Below, one piece after another: positions 44,669 through 54,000 of a stretch of 64,000 nucleotides of DNA (its first letter is position 1; every line of letters begins with the position of its first letter). The notes beneath the pieces were generated by a model, which worked only from the letters and a program-made list of their open reading frames with translations, had not been told where the DNA came from and searched no databases. Location: contig OZ244050.1 in assembly GCA_965215115.1 (NCBI GenBank), positions 1,984,001 to 2,048,000 on the forward strand. Reading direction: 5' to 3'. Made by a program: the position numbers and the translations under genes. Source of the DNA: CALDTK01 sp965215115 (lineage in GTDB: Bacteria; Bacteroidota; Bacteroidia; Chitinophagales; Saprospiraceae).

Positions 44669-45298
44669 TCAGCGGGGGATGGCATCCCGGACGCGGCGGA
44701 AGTGCGCGGTGAGCCCCCGGTAGTCGCCGTCAGCCAGGTAGCGCTCGGCCAGTAGACTACTGCCCATCCCCACGCCGAGGGCCCCGGCGGCGAAGAAGTC
44801 GGCGATGTTCGCCAGCGATACCCCGCCCGTGGGGACCAACTTCACCTGCGGCAACGGGCCCCGTAGGTCCTTGACGTAATCCGCCCCGAGCCCCCCGGCC
44901 GGGAACACCTTCACGGCCGCCGCCCCGAGCTCCCAGGCCCGGTAGATCTCGGTCGGCGTGAACGCCCCCGGGAAGACCGGGACCCCCTCACGCACGCAGG
45001 TCCCGACGACCGCCTCGGCCAGCACGGGCGTCACGACGAAGCCGGCCCCCGCATCCAGCGCCGCACCCAACTCCTCGGGGGTGCACACCGTGCCGGCCCC
45101 AATGTTCATGTCCGTAAATCGCTCCCGCAGCGCCGTGAGAATCCCGGTCACCCCCGCGGTATTCATGGTCACCTCCAGGGTGGAAAATTCGGCCGCCCGC
45201 AGGGCCTCGGCAACGCGCAGACAGCGATCCAGGGGTTGATTGCGCAGGATGGCGATCACCGGGGTCGCGTGGAAAGACTCCCAACTGAAGAGTGGCAT
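44669..45298 (-). CDS. KDPG/KDPGal (Eda-type) aldolase
   Basis: 209 residues, a single TIM barrel. PVIAILRN has the phosphate/active-site Arg, FSTLEVTMNT the catalytic Glu, AAAVKVFPAGGLG the Schiff-base Lys, and VPTGGVSLANI the phosphate loop. It splits 2-keto-3-deoxy-6-phospho-gluconate or -galactonate into pyruvate and glyceraldehyde 3-phosphate. It follows a DgoK-like kinase on the same strand after a 21-base gap, so the galacto isomer is the likelier substrate. Confidence 0.92.
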   Translation of the reverse strand: MPLFSWESFHATPVIAILRNQPLDRCLRVAEALRAAEFSTLEVTMNTAGVTGILTALRERFTDMNIGAGTVCTPEELGAALDAGAGFVVTPVLAEAVVGTCVREGVPVFPGAFTPTEIYRAWELGAAAVKVFPAGGLGADYVKDLRGPLPQVKLVPTGGVSLANIADFFAAGALGVGMGSSLLAERYLADGDYRGLTAHFRRVRDAIPR

Positions 45299-45319
45299 AG
45301 GCGTACGACCGCGGTCGAT

Positions 45320-46273
45320 TTAAGTAGTGCGAAAAAGGAGCTGCCGCTGCCCGGCCAGCAGGGCGCGCACCAGGGCGGCGGGCGTGAAGACCGTGAGGCT
45401 GTCGCCAAAACCGATGGTCTCGAGGGCTGCGCGGTACAGTTGCGGTAAAGGATCGGCCGCGGCCACGTAAACGTGCACGTCGGCCCGGCGCGGGAGCCGG
45501 GCGAGCTCCTCGCCGATGAGCAGGCCGCTGAGCCGGTAGTAAGCCTCCCCGGGGTCGGCCTGCCCTCGCAAGTGGGCCGCCCGGATGGCGAACAGGTGCG
45601 CCGCGGAGCCATCGTCGTAGCCCTGGCGCACGGCCCGCCGGAAGCTGGCCTCCGTACCGGCGTTCCACTCCGCCGCCGCCGCCACCGAGTCCGCCAGGAT
45701 GCTGCGGCGCGAGAGCAACTCGAAGAGCTCTCCGGTGAGGTAGGTCGTGAAGCCAGTGAACTGCCCACCCTGGTACTCGAGGTGCTTGGAGTGCGTACCC
45801 GGCAGCAGCAAGACCCCCGCGCAGGCCGGGTCCATCCGTTCGAGCAGCCCCAGGGCCTGCGTCTCCTCGCCGCGCATCAGCGCGGTGCCGCTGCCGACGC
45901 CCGAGACGAGCCGCAGCGCCTGCCCCGGCCACAACGCCAGGTCGGCAAGCACGAAGCTCTCGGCCTCCCGGGTGATGGGGAGAGTGCCGTAAGGCAGCTC
46001 CCGCAGGCCGATATTCGCCGAGGCCATCCCCGACACGACGAGGGGGTGGCCTCGGTGCGCCGGCGGGAGGGCGTCGATTTGCTCGCGGAGGAAGGCGGCG
46101 AAGTAGCCCTCCCGATCCGTGCTCCCGCTTTCGCGAAAACCCTCGTGCAGGCTACGGACCCCCCGCGGGGCGCTGGCCTCGGCGACGACCGCGAGCGTGC
46201 CGGTCTCGACGGCGCGGAGGCGGAAGTTGGTCGTGCCCCAGTCGCAGCTCAGGAAATACGCGGGGCCGCTCAC
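45320..46273 (-). CDS. dgoK: 2-keto-3-deoxy-galactonokinase
   Basis: 317 residues. DgoK features: FLSCDWGTTNFRLRA (ATP/phosphate loop), SGMASANIGLRELPY, LMRGEETQALGL, VLLLPGTHSKHLEYQGG and FTTYLTGELFELL. It phosphorylates 2-keto-3-deoxygalactonate at C6, feeding the aldolase encoded next. Its ATG overlaps the upstream aldehyde dehydrogenase stop by 4 bases. Two hairpin elements fall inside: 46126-46139 (stem CGC/GCG, in EGFRESGS) and 45397-45410 (loop GACA, in GFGDSL). Confidence 0.93.
   Translation of the reverse strand: MSGPAYFLSCDWGTTNFRLRAVETGTLAVVAEASAPRGVRSLHEGFRESGSTDREGYFAAFLREQIDALPPAHRGHPLVVSGMASANIGLRELPYGTLPITREAESFVLADLALWPGQALRLVSGVGSGTALMRGEETQALGLLERMDPACAGVLLLPGTHSKHLEYQGGQFTGFTTYLTGELFELLSRRSILADSVAAAAEWNAGTEASFRRAVRQGYDDGSAAHLFAIRAAHLRGQADPGEAYYRLSGLLIGEELARLPRRADVHVYVAAADPLPQLYRAALETIGFGDSLTVFTPAALVRALLAGQRQLLFRTT
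45397..45410 (-). repeat. TTTT-hairpin element, stem GGC/GCC, loop GACA
   Basis: Inside the DgoK gene, same strand (GFGDSL). Confidence 0.65.
46126..46139 (-). repeat. TTTT-hairpin element, stem CGC/GCG, loop GAAA
   Basis: Inside the DgoK gene, same strand (GFRESG). Confidence 0.75.
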
Positions 46274-47682
46274 GCGGGTAGGGCCTCGGTGACGCGCTTG
46301 CGGATCAGGTAGTCGTCGAGGGCGTCGGCCGAGCAGTCCACGCCGAAGCCGCTGTTCTTGATCCCGCCGTGCGGCAGGTAGATGGCGTACTTCACGCCGT
46401 TGAGTTGCACCTCGCCGAAGTCCAGGTGCTCAGCGAAGTAGTCCATCGTCTCGCGGTCGCGGGTGAAGACGTAGGAGGCCAGTCCGCTGTCGGTGTCGTT
46501 GGCCAGCGCGATGACCTCGTCGCGGTCGGTGAACGGGACGACGATCGCGACCGGGCCGAACACCTCCTCCCCGAGGATCGGCGCCCGCGGGTCGTCGAGG
46601 CGCAGGACGGTAGGTGGGTAGTAGTACCCCGGGCCCGGCGGTAGCGCCCCGCCGTGCACCAGTCGCGCGCCCTGCGCCCGGGCGCGCCCGACGATGTCGT
46701 GGACCTTGTCTACCGAACGTCGATTGGCGAGCGGGGCGATGGTAGCGGCGGCGAAGCGCTCGGCCAGACCCTGCGTGAAGGCCTCTATGACGGTGTCGTG
46801 GACGTAGAAGCGATTCGGCGCGACGCAGATCTGGCCGCTGTTGCCGGTCTTGAGCGCCGCCCCGATGGCGATCGCCTGCCCGAGGTCGGCGTCGGGGAAG
46901 ACGATGAAGGGGGCGTTGCCGCCGCACTCCATGCTGAAGCGCTTGAGGGAGGTCGCGCTGCTCTGGCGGATGAGTTGCTGCGCCGTAGCCGTGGAGCCGA
47001 TCATGGTGACGAGCCTGGGGATCGTGCTCTCGCACAGCGGGACCCCGACTTCGGCGGTGTCGCCGCACAAGACGTTGACGACGCCGGCCGGGAGCCCGAC
47101 GGCGTGGCAGCACTCGCCGATGAGGTAGGCCGACAGCGGGGCGTACTCCGAGGGTTTTATGACGATGGAGCAGCCGGCGGCCAGGGCCGGGCCGAGCTTG
47201 AAGCCGAGATTGAGCAGGGGGAAATTGTAAGCCAGGAAGGCCACGACCACGCCCACGGGCTGGTGGACGACGCGGTGGCGGTGGGTGCCCTCGCGATCAG
47301 GGATCGCCTCGGCGACGAGGCGATCCCCGATGGCCTCGCCGTAGAATTCCAGTGAGTCGGTGATGCTGGACAGGTCCTCGTCGGTGCCCTCCCAGCTTTT
47401 GCCCATCTCGTGGTGGATGGCGCGGCGGAGGTGGTCGCGGCGCTCGAGGATCTCGCGGCGTAAGTCCTTTATGTAGGCCAGGCGCCTCTCGGGGGGCAGG
47501 GCGGACCACGTGCGGAAGCCACGCTCGGCGGCGGCCAGCGCGCGCTCGGCGTCGGCTCGCCCGGCCCAGGCTACCGTGGCGACGGGCGACTCGGTGGCGG
47601 GGTCGACGACGGTGAAGGTGTTGCCGGCGGCAGCCTCGGTGAGCTGGCCGTCGATGTAGAGCGGGCGGTGGCCGAAGTCCAT
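46270..47682 (-). CDS. Aldehyde dehydrogenase, candidate 3,6-anhydrogalactose dehydrogenase
   Basis: 470 residues from the ATG at 47682 (MDFGHRPLYIDGQL). A very long reading frame continues upstream to 49038 through the dehydratase gene, but that part is out of frame with it and is not protein-like. FLAYNFPLLNLGFKLGPALA, VIKPSEYAPLS, IGSTATAQQLI, the Glu in SMECGGNAP and the Cys in GNSGQICVAPNRF are ALDH motifs; LPHGGIKNSGFGVDC is the C-terminal signature. Grouped with an enolase-family enzyme, DgoK and a KDPGal aldolase, it would suit oxidation of 3,6-anhydrogalactose, as known for carrageenan and agar users. That specificity is inference. Confidence 0.9.
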   Translation of the reverse strand: MDFGHRPLYIDGQLTEAAAGNTFTVVDPATESPVATVAWAGRADAERALAAAERGFRTWSALPPERRLAYIKDLRREILERRDHLRRAIHHEMGKSWEGTDEDLSSITDSLEFYGEAIGDRLVAEAIPDREGTHRHRVVHQPVGVVVAFLAYNFPLLNLGFKLGPALAAGCSIVIKPSEYAPLSAYLIGECCHAVGLPAGVVNVLCGDTAEVGVPLCESTIPRLVTMIGSTATAQQLIRQSSATSLKRFSMECGGNAPFIVFPDADLGQAIAIGAALKTGNSGQICVAPNRFYVHDTVIEAFTQGLAERFAAATIAPLANRRSVDKVHDIVGRARAQGARLVHGGALPPGPGYYYPPTVLRLDDPRAPILGEEVFGPVAIVVPFTDRDEVIALANDTDSGLASYVFTRDRETMDYFAEHLDFGEVQLNGVKYAIYLPHGGIKNSGFGVDCSADALDDYLIRKRVTEALPA

Positions 47683-47684
47683 AC

Positions 47685-48872
47685 CTAAGTCGTTGGGTTG
47701 ATAAATTGCTGTAGGGCCTCCTCGTCGACCGCGATGCCGAGGCCGGGGGCGGTGGGGACGTCGATGGTCCCTTCCCGCATGCTGATGGCGGGCTCGGTGA
47801 GGCGGTCGCGGATGCGGTTGGATGTCCGGTCGTACTCGATGTAGTGGTCCGGGGCGCGCAGGCGCCCGGGCAGGGGCTCGAGGTTGGCGATGAAGTGGAG
47901 CGCGGCGTGGAAGGCGATGCCGGTGCCCCAGGTGTGGGGCACGATCTCGACGCCGTAGGTGGCGGCGAGGGCCGCGATCCGCTTGGCCTCGGTGAGCCCG
48001 CCGGCCGAACAGATGTCGACCTGCAGGATGTCGATGCTCTCCTGCCTGAGCAGTTGGTGGTGGCCGTAGCGCAGGTACTCGCACTCCCCGCCAGCGATGG
48101 GGATACTGGTCCGCTGGCGCAACTCCTGGTACTGGCCGTAGAACTCGGGCGAGACGGGCTCCTCGAACCAACCGATCGCGTGGGGTTCGAGCGCCCGGGA
48201 CAGCTCCAGCGCCTCCCGCAGGGAGTAGGCGTGGTTGGCGTCGACCATGAGCTTGACGTCCGGCCCGATGGCGGCGCGCACGGCGGCCACGTGGGCCTGG
48301 TCGGCGGCGAGCCCGAGGCCGACCTTCATCTTGATGGCCCTGAAGCCCTGGCTTACGTACTCGCGGGCCTCGGCGGCCAGGTCGGCGGCCAGGTCGGCGG
48401 CGTCCGTGAAGTAGAGCCCAGTGGCGTAGGGGACGACGTGCTCGCGGTGGCGCCCGCCGAGCAGGGTCGAGACCGGCAGCTGCAACGCCTTGCCGCGGAT
48501 GTCCCAGAGGGCGATGTCGATGGCGCTGATAGACGCGGTCAGCACGCCGCGGCGGGCGTAGTCGAGGGTCTTGCGGTACATCTCGAACCAGCGCACGTCG
48601 GTCTGGAGGGGGTCCCGTCCGATGAGCAGGGGGGTAAGGTGCCGGATGCCCGCCGCGATGACGTCTGCCGGGCCGTAGCCCTCGCCCCAGCCCACGGTAC
48701 CGTCGTCCGCGGTCACCTTGACGATGCAGATCCGCCGTTCGCTGTAAGTCCATTGCGAGAACGAAAAGGCCCGGTCGAGGGTGTCGGTGAGGACGAAGGG
48801 TTCTACGCGGGCGATCTGCACGGACGGGCGGCGGTCTAGGGTGCCGACAAAGTAGCGGGCGGCCATCATCAC
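47685..48872 (-). CDS. Enolase-superfamily enzyme (mandelate racemase type), candidate anhydrogalactonate cycloisomerase or galactonate dehydratase
   Basis: 395 residues. K-x-K in FRAIKMKVGLG, metal ligands in LMVDANHAYS, WFEEPVSPE and AGGECEYLR, and a clear late histidine in VPHTWGTGI. This differs from the two other enolase-family genes here, which lack that His. The family includes sugar-acid dehydratases and the cycloisomerase that opens 3,6-anhydrogalactonate to 2-keto-3-deoxygalactonate. Its operon partners (ALDH, DgoK, aldolase) fit either an anhydrogalactose or a galactonate route. It ends two bases before the ALDH start. ATG codons at 48872, 48869 and 48866 are all possible. Confidence 0.88.
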   Translation of the reverse strand: MMMAARYFVGTLDRRPSVQIARVEPFVLTDTLDRAFSFSQWTYSERRICIVKVTADDGTVGWGEGYGPADVIAAGIRHLTPLLIGRDPLQTDVRWFEMYRKTLDYARRGVLTASISAIDIALWDIRGKALQLPVSTLLGGRHREHVVPYATGLYFTDAADLAADLAAEAREYVSQGFRAIKMKVGLGLAADQAHVAAVRAAIGPDVKLMVDANHAYSLREALELSRALEPHAIGWFEEPVSPEFYGQYQELRQRTSIPIAGGECEYLRYGHHQLLRQESIDILQVDICSAGGLTEAKRIAALAATYGVEIVPHTWGTGIAFHAALHFIANLEPLPGRLRAPDHYIEYDRTSNRIRDRLTEPAISMREGTIDVPTAPGLGIAVDEEALQQFINPTT

Positions 48873-49008
48873 CGGCTAACCCTCCTCGGACGATAAGTAA
48901 CCCTATTTTGCCGCCCCCGCCCCCGCCCCCGACGCACTCGGAGGTTCGCTCTTGTATCGCGTGGCCTAGCTCCGTTGGCGGCGTTCGGATCGTGGGACGC
49001 CTAGCGGG

Positions 49009-49022
49009 TTTTGGCGAAAGCC
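49009..49022 (+). repeat. TTTT-hairpin element, stem GGC/GCC, loop GAAA
   Basis: End of the first 101-bp tandem unit, non-coding. Confidence 0.8.
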
Positions 49023-49109
49023 GATGTCCCCGACGCACGTGGAGGTTCGCGATTGTATCGTGTGGCCTAGCTCCGTTGGCGGCGTTCGGATCGTGGGACG
49101 CGTACTGGG

Positions 49110-49123
49110 TTTTGGCGAAAGCC
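49110..49123 (+). repeat. TTTT-hairpin element, stem GGC/GCC, loop GAAA
   Basis: End of the second 101-bp tandem unit, non-coding. Confidence 0.8.
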
Positions 49124-49265
49124 GAACCGCGACAAGTCTAGCCTCAGAACCACGAGCCCGCGCCTATTTACGCGCGCGGGACCCGAGCCATATTATTACA
49201 AGGTGTAGCAGCACCTCGATGCCGTTGGGCGAGATGCCGACGCGGCGGCGGTGGAGACGCGGGGT

Positions 49266-49279
49266 GGCTTTCGCCAAAA
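49266..49279 (-). repeat. TTTT-hairpin element, stem GGC/GCC, loop GAAA
   Basis: Non-coding, opposite orientation to the two preceding copies, 122 bases upstream of the GH29 start. Confidence 0.8.
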
Positions 49280-49400
49280 CACGCACGCCCGGAGAACGGT
49301 GTCCCCGCCGCCTGCCCCGACGACGATTGCGCCGCGCTTGGCCGCCTGGGCCGGGAGACTACATTCGCGACCCGCACTTCACGAATCTCCATTCCGACCT

Positions 49401-50852
49401 ATGGCCATCCCGACGTACAGCCGCGACGGCTCACTTGAACTACAGCGCGTCTCGCCGGGGCGGCTGGGGCGGCTGGGGAGGCTGGGGCGACGCCTCGTGC
49501 TCGTGCTCGTTGCCTGTCTCTCGGGCCTTCGCCTTTTTGCACAGATGGCGCACCCCGCCCCGGCCTGGTACGACGAGGCGAAGTTTGGCGTGCTGATCCA
49601 CTGGGGGGTGTACTCGGTGCCGGCCTTCAACTACCGCGGCCCTTACTCCGCGCCCCTCACGCACTGGAGCGAGCGCTACCAGGCCTACGGGGAGTGGTAC
49701 TGGCACTCGGTGCGCCGCGGCCACGAACCCACGGCCTCGTACCACCGGCGGGTCTACGGCGAGACGACCTACCCGGAGCTTGCGCGGCTGTTCCGGGCCG
49801 AACTCTTTGAGCCAAGCGCCTGGGCGGAGGTCTTCCGCCGCGCTGGCGCCCGCTACGTGGTCATGGTCGCGAAACACCACGACGGCTACGCGCTGTGGCC
49901 GAGCCGCTACGCTTACAACTGGAACAGCCAGGACGTCGGACCGCATCGCGATCTCCTTGGCGAACTCAGCGGCGCGGTGCGGGGCGCCGGCCTGCGCATG
50001 GGGGTGTCGTACTCGCTGGACAGCTGGTACGACCCGCTCTACACCGAGGACCTGCCGCGCTACGTGAGCGATAAGCTCCAGCCGCAGCTGCGCGAGTTGG
50101 TAGAGCGCGTGCGGCCGAGCGTGTTGCTCGTGGGCGGGGGCTACTGGCAGCCGATGGCGGGCTTCGGGAGCGGCGACTTCCTCGACTGGCTTTACGCGGA
50201 GTCATCGGTGCGGGACAGCGTCGTGACGAACGATCGCTGGGGACGCGACGCCGGCCCGTACACCGGGAGCTACTTCACGACCGAGTACAGCGACCTCGAC
50301 ACTGCGCGCGCGCAAGCGGGCAAGTGGGAGGAGATCCGCGGGGTCGGACGCAGCTTCGGGTACAGCCGCGCCGAGTCGCTGGCGGATTACGCCACGGCCT
50401 CAGACCTGGTCGCGACCCTCGTGAAGGTGGTCTGCGGGGGTGGCAACCTCCTACTTAACGTAGGCCCGCGCGCCGACGGCACCCTCGACCCCCTCCAGGT
50501 AGAGCGCCTGCTGCAAGTGGGGGCGTGGCTGGGGCAAAACGGCGAGGCCATCTACGGCACGCAGCCTTACGAGCGAAGCGTGGAGCGGCTGGGGGTGCCG
50601 CACGTGACGACCGCCGGGGACCGCCTCTACGTCCACTTGCTCGACCGGCCGGCGGCGGGAGAGATCCACTTAACGGGACCTTCGGCACGGACGGTCGAGC
50701 GGGCTCGTGTGCTCTCCCCGGGGCTCGCCCTGCGGGTCGACCGAAGTGCCGACGGAGTGGTCATCCACTTGCCGGCGGAGTGGGGAGCGGCCCCGGGGGA
50801 GTGGACCCCCCGCGTGCTAGAGCTTTGTTGTGAGGGACCGGGCGCCAGGTAA
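49401..50852 (+). CDS. GH29 alpha-L-fucosidase-like protein with altered nucleophile position
   Basis: About 483 residues from the ATG at 49401, followed by a signal sequence (RRLVLVLVACLSGLRLFAQ); the frame extends to 49251 without signal character. WYDEAKFGVLIHWGVYSVPAF, YVVMVAKHHDGYALWPS and GNLLLNVGPRADGTL identify GH29. In the family a W/F-x-D-G segment supplies the Asp nucleophile; here the equivalent reads RPSVLLVGGGYW, with Gly245 where Asp is expected. A possible acid/base Glu remains in YFTTEYSDLD. It could be catalytically weak, use another residue, or act as a binding protein. It precedes SusC/SusD on the same strand. Confidence 0.88.
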   Translation: MAIPTYSRDGSLELQRVSPGRLGRLGRLGRRLVLVLVACLSGLRLFAQMAHPAPAWYDEAKFGVLIHWGVYSVPAFNYRGPYSAPLTHWSERYQAYGEWYWHSVRRGHEPTASYHRRVYGETTYPELARLFRAELFEPSAWAEVFRRAGARYVVMVAKHHDGYALWPSRYAYNWNSQDVGPHRDLLGELSGAVRGAGLRMGVSYSLDSWYDPLYTEDLPRYVSDKLQPQLRELVERVRPSVLLVGGGYWQPMAGFGSGDFLDWLYAESSVRDSVVTNDRWGRDAGPYTGSYFTTEYSDLDTARAQAGKWEEIRGVGRSFGYSRAESLADYATASDLVATLVKVVCGGGNLLLNVGPRADGTLDPLQVERLLQVGAWLGQNGEAIYGTQPYERSVERLGVPHVTTAGDRLYVHLLDRPAAGEIHLTGPSARTVERARVLSPGLALRVDRSADGVVIHLPAEWGAAPGEWTPRVLELCCEGPGAR

Positions 50853-51011
50853 CAACTGATCCTGCAAAAAAGTGCTACGAATTGGCGCAAAAGGTCGCAG
50901 TCCGGCTCCGGGGGGAGATTTGCTTTGCCGAACAACATAAGTACCGGTGAATCCGGGGCAGGCCAAGATTTTATTCTACCCTTCCTCCGCTCGCTCGCCA
51001 AATCTACTCCT

Positions 51012-54000
51012 ATGCAAATAGCTAAACTCAGCATCGCCCTCCTCCTGATTACGCTCTGCTATACGGGCGCCTTGTTCGCCCAAACCACCACGACGGTCAG
51101 CGGCACGGTAGTAGATGGCGCGGGGGAGCCCCTGATCGGCGTCAACATCGTCGTGCCGAATACGGGGATCGGGACGGTAACCGACGTGGACGGGGGCTTC
51201 ACGCTCGCCGTCCCCAGCGGCACCGAAACCCTGGAGTTTAGCTACACGGGTTACGAGCCCTTAATCGAGCGACTCAACGGCCGTAGCACCCTCGACATCA
51301 ACCTCCGCGAGGACATCGCGCAACTCAACGAGGTCGTCGTGGTCGGGTACGGGATCCAGCGCGAGCGCAACCTCATCAGCGCGATCTCGACCGTGAACGC
51401 CGCGCAGATCGAGCAGACGCCGACGACGAGCTTCACGAATGCGCTCCAGGGGGCGGCGGCCGGGCTGCAGGTCAGCTCCGGGAGCGGGGAGCCGGGGGCG
51501 GCCACGCGGATCCTGATCCGCGGCACGGGCTCGATCACGTCGGCGGCCGAGCCCCTCTTCATCGTGGACGGCATCCCGGTCGCGAGCGGGGGCACGAGCC
51601 CGCTCGACTACATCGCCCCGACCGACATCGCGTCGGTGTCGATCCTCAAGGACGCGGCCGCGACCTCGATCTACGGCTCGCGCGGGGCCAACGGCGTGAT
51701 CTTGATCACGACCAAGACCGGCCGTAAGGGCCAGCCCCAGCTGACCTTCGGCGTGGAGCGCGGCTTCACGCAGCCCATCAACACCCTCGAGCTCGCCGAC
51801 GCCAACGAGTGGCGCAGCCTCGTGCAGCAGGCGCGCGACAACAGCGGCCTCACCGAGCCCTACCGCTACGAGCAGAACGTGTTCGACCAGCGGACCATCA
51901 ACCGCTACACCGCCCTGGACATCTACAATACAACCAACACAGACTGGGTGGACCTCACGACCCAAAACGGGGACATCGGGCAGTACACCTTCAGCGCCAG
52001 CAACGGCACGGAACGCACGAGCTTCTACGTCAGCGGGCAGTACCGCAACCAAGACGGCAACTTTGGCGCGACCAACTTCGAGCGCTACACCGGACGCGTC
52101 AACCTCGACTTCGACGCGACGAGTTTCCTGAAGATGGGAATCCGCTACACGTACGCCTACCAGAACAATCAGCCACGCAACAACCAAAACTCCAACGTCG
52201 ACCTCCAGGACCGCAACAACAACTTCGGCGTGTGGCCCAACTTCAACAGCCTCTACGACCGCGCACTGCCGATCAATCCCGTGCGCTGGCCCGACGACGG
52301 CTCGTACTTCGACGTCCTCAACGACCGCAACCCCAACCTGGTCGCCTCCCTCGACCCGGAGAACTCCCTGCGCGAGATCCGGACGCAGCAGAACCTCGGC
52401 ACGGCGTACCTGCAGCTGACCCCCCTCAAGAACCTCGCCCTCCGCACTGAGTTGGGGGTCGACCACACCGACCGCTTCGACTACAACTACATCAGCGGCG
52501 CGCTCCGCGTCGAGGAGTACGCCGAGGCGGACCTCACCAACGAGCAGCGCGAGCTCCTCGACTACCCGTACGAAACCGGGAAGCCCCGCTACCGCTGGGA
52601 CGACGGCACGTTCACGACCTTTAACGCCAACGCGACGGCGAACTACTCCCTCGACTTCGGCGCCGATCACAGTATAGATGCACTGGTAGGGGTCGAGGCC
52701 CTTACCTCCAACAGCGACAACTACGAGTTCGACCTCGAGGACGTGGCCTCGGTGCAGGACCCGACCCAGGTCCGCAACTTCGTGCGGGACCCCTCGCAGT
52801 TCTTGCAGCTCTCCCACACCGGCGGGGAGTCGACCCGGTTCTTCAGTCACTTCAGCCGCCTCAACTACGGTTTCCGCGACCGCTACCTGTTCCAGGCCTC
52901 GCTGCGCCGCGACGGGAGTTCCAAGTTCACGCCCGACGACCGCTTCAGTTGGTTCCCCTCCGTAAGCGCCGGGTGGATCATCTCCGACGAGCCCTTCCTG
53001 GCCGACAACAACCTCGTGAGTTTCCTCAAGGTGCGTGGCGGCTGGGGGACGACCGGCAACGCCAACATCGGGAGCTTCCTGTTTTTCAATAACTTCTGGA
53101 ACTGGCCCAACTACCCGGATCGCGCCGGGGCACTCACGCTCCAACGACTGGGCTCGAGGAGCATCCAGTGGGAGAAGTCCAACACCGTAGACGCCGCCGT
53201 GGAGTTTGGCTTGTTCGAGAACCGCTTGTCCGGCTCGGTGGGGTACTACAACTCTACGACCTCCAACCTGCTGCTGAGCTTCCCGGTGGCCCCCTCGGCC
53301 GGGATCTACTCGACCAACAACCTGAGCCCGACGGCGCTCGACAACGTCGGCTCGCTGCAGAACCAGGGCATCGAGATCGAACTGCGGAGCGTCAACCTCA
53401 ACCGGAGCCGCTTCAAGTGGACCACCGACGTCAACTTCACCACCAACAAGAACAAAGTCATCGAGCTCTACCCGGGCTTCGACGGCGATCCGCGGCAGCT
53501 GTCCTTCAATGGCCTCACGACGGTGCAGGAGGGTCAGCCCCTCGGGATGTTCTTCCTGCCGGAGTTCGCCGGCTACGACGCCAGTGGCAACGTCCTCATC
53601 CGGGAGATCAACACGGAACTGGCCGGGGATCAGGTGTACGAGTTCACCGGTCGCGACATCCGCAACATCAACAACCAGGCGGACAACAACAGCGTCATCC
53701 AGTACGGGAAGACGGGCCTGCCGACCTTCTTCGGTGGCCTCACCAACACGATCTCGTACGGGGGGCTCAGCCTCAGCGCCCAGCTCACCTTCCAGGGCGG
53801 CAACTACATCTACGACAACATCGGCCTGCGTCGGGTCGGCAACGGCGTGACGAATCTACGGGCGGACCTCGTGGGCAATACCTGGACCCCGAGCAACCCC
53901 AATGCGAAGTACCCCGCGCTCTCCTTCGCCAACACGGAGCTAAACCCGGAGGGCGGGGCCGACGCGGCCGCCTCGTCCGACCGCTCGACGCAGTGGCTGC

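Larger units (their letters stand above)
48931..49133 (+). repeat. Two tandem 101-bp repeats, each ending in the hairpin element
   Basis: Positions 48931 and 49032 start near-identical units (GACGCAC...GAGGTTCGC, then a long shared block with CGTGGCCTAGCTCCGTTGG in one copy). Each unit closes with TTTTGGCGAAAGCC (49009-49022, 49110-49123). The two units differ at scattered positions, while the terminal hairpin is identical. Confidence 0.85.
48873..49400. other. Intergenic region with tandem repeat and three hairpin elements
   Basis: About 530 bases between divergent transcription units. It contains a 101-bp tandem duplication (see the repeat entry) and three copies of the dispersed hairpin element, two forward and one reverse. 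Promoters for both flanking genes should be here, but none is clear. Readings through it (for example from 48908) are repeat artefacts. Confidence 0.5.

Noticed and set aside
46270..49038. Single 922-residue protein including ALDH
   Set aside because: Only the part from 47682 down is ALDH; the upstream part is an Arg/Pro-rich out-of-frame reading of the enolase-family gene.
51261..53144. 627-codon minus-strand reading frame
   Set aside because: Antisense shadow of the SusC gene; Val/Glu/Gly-rich with no domain.
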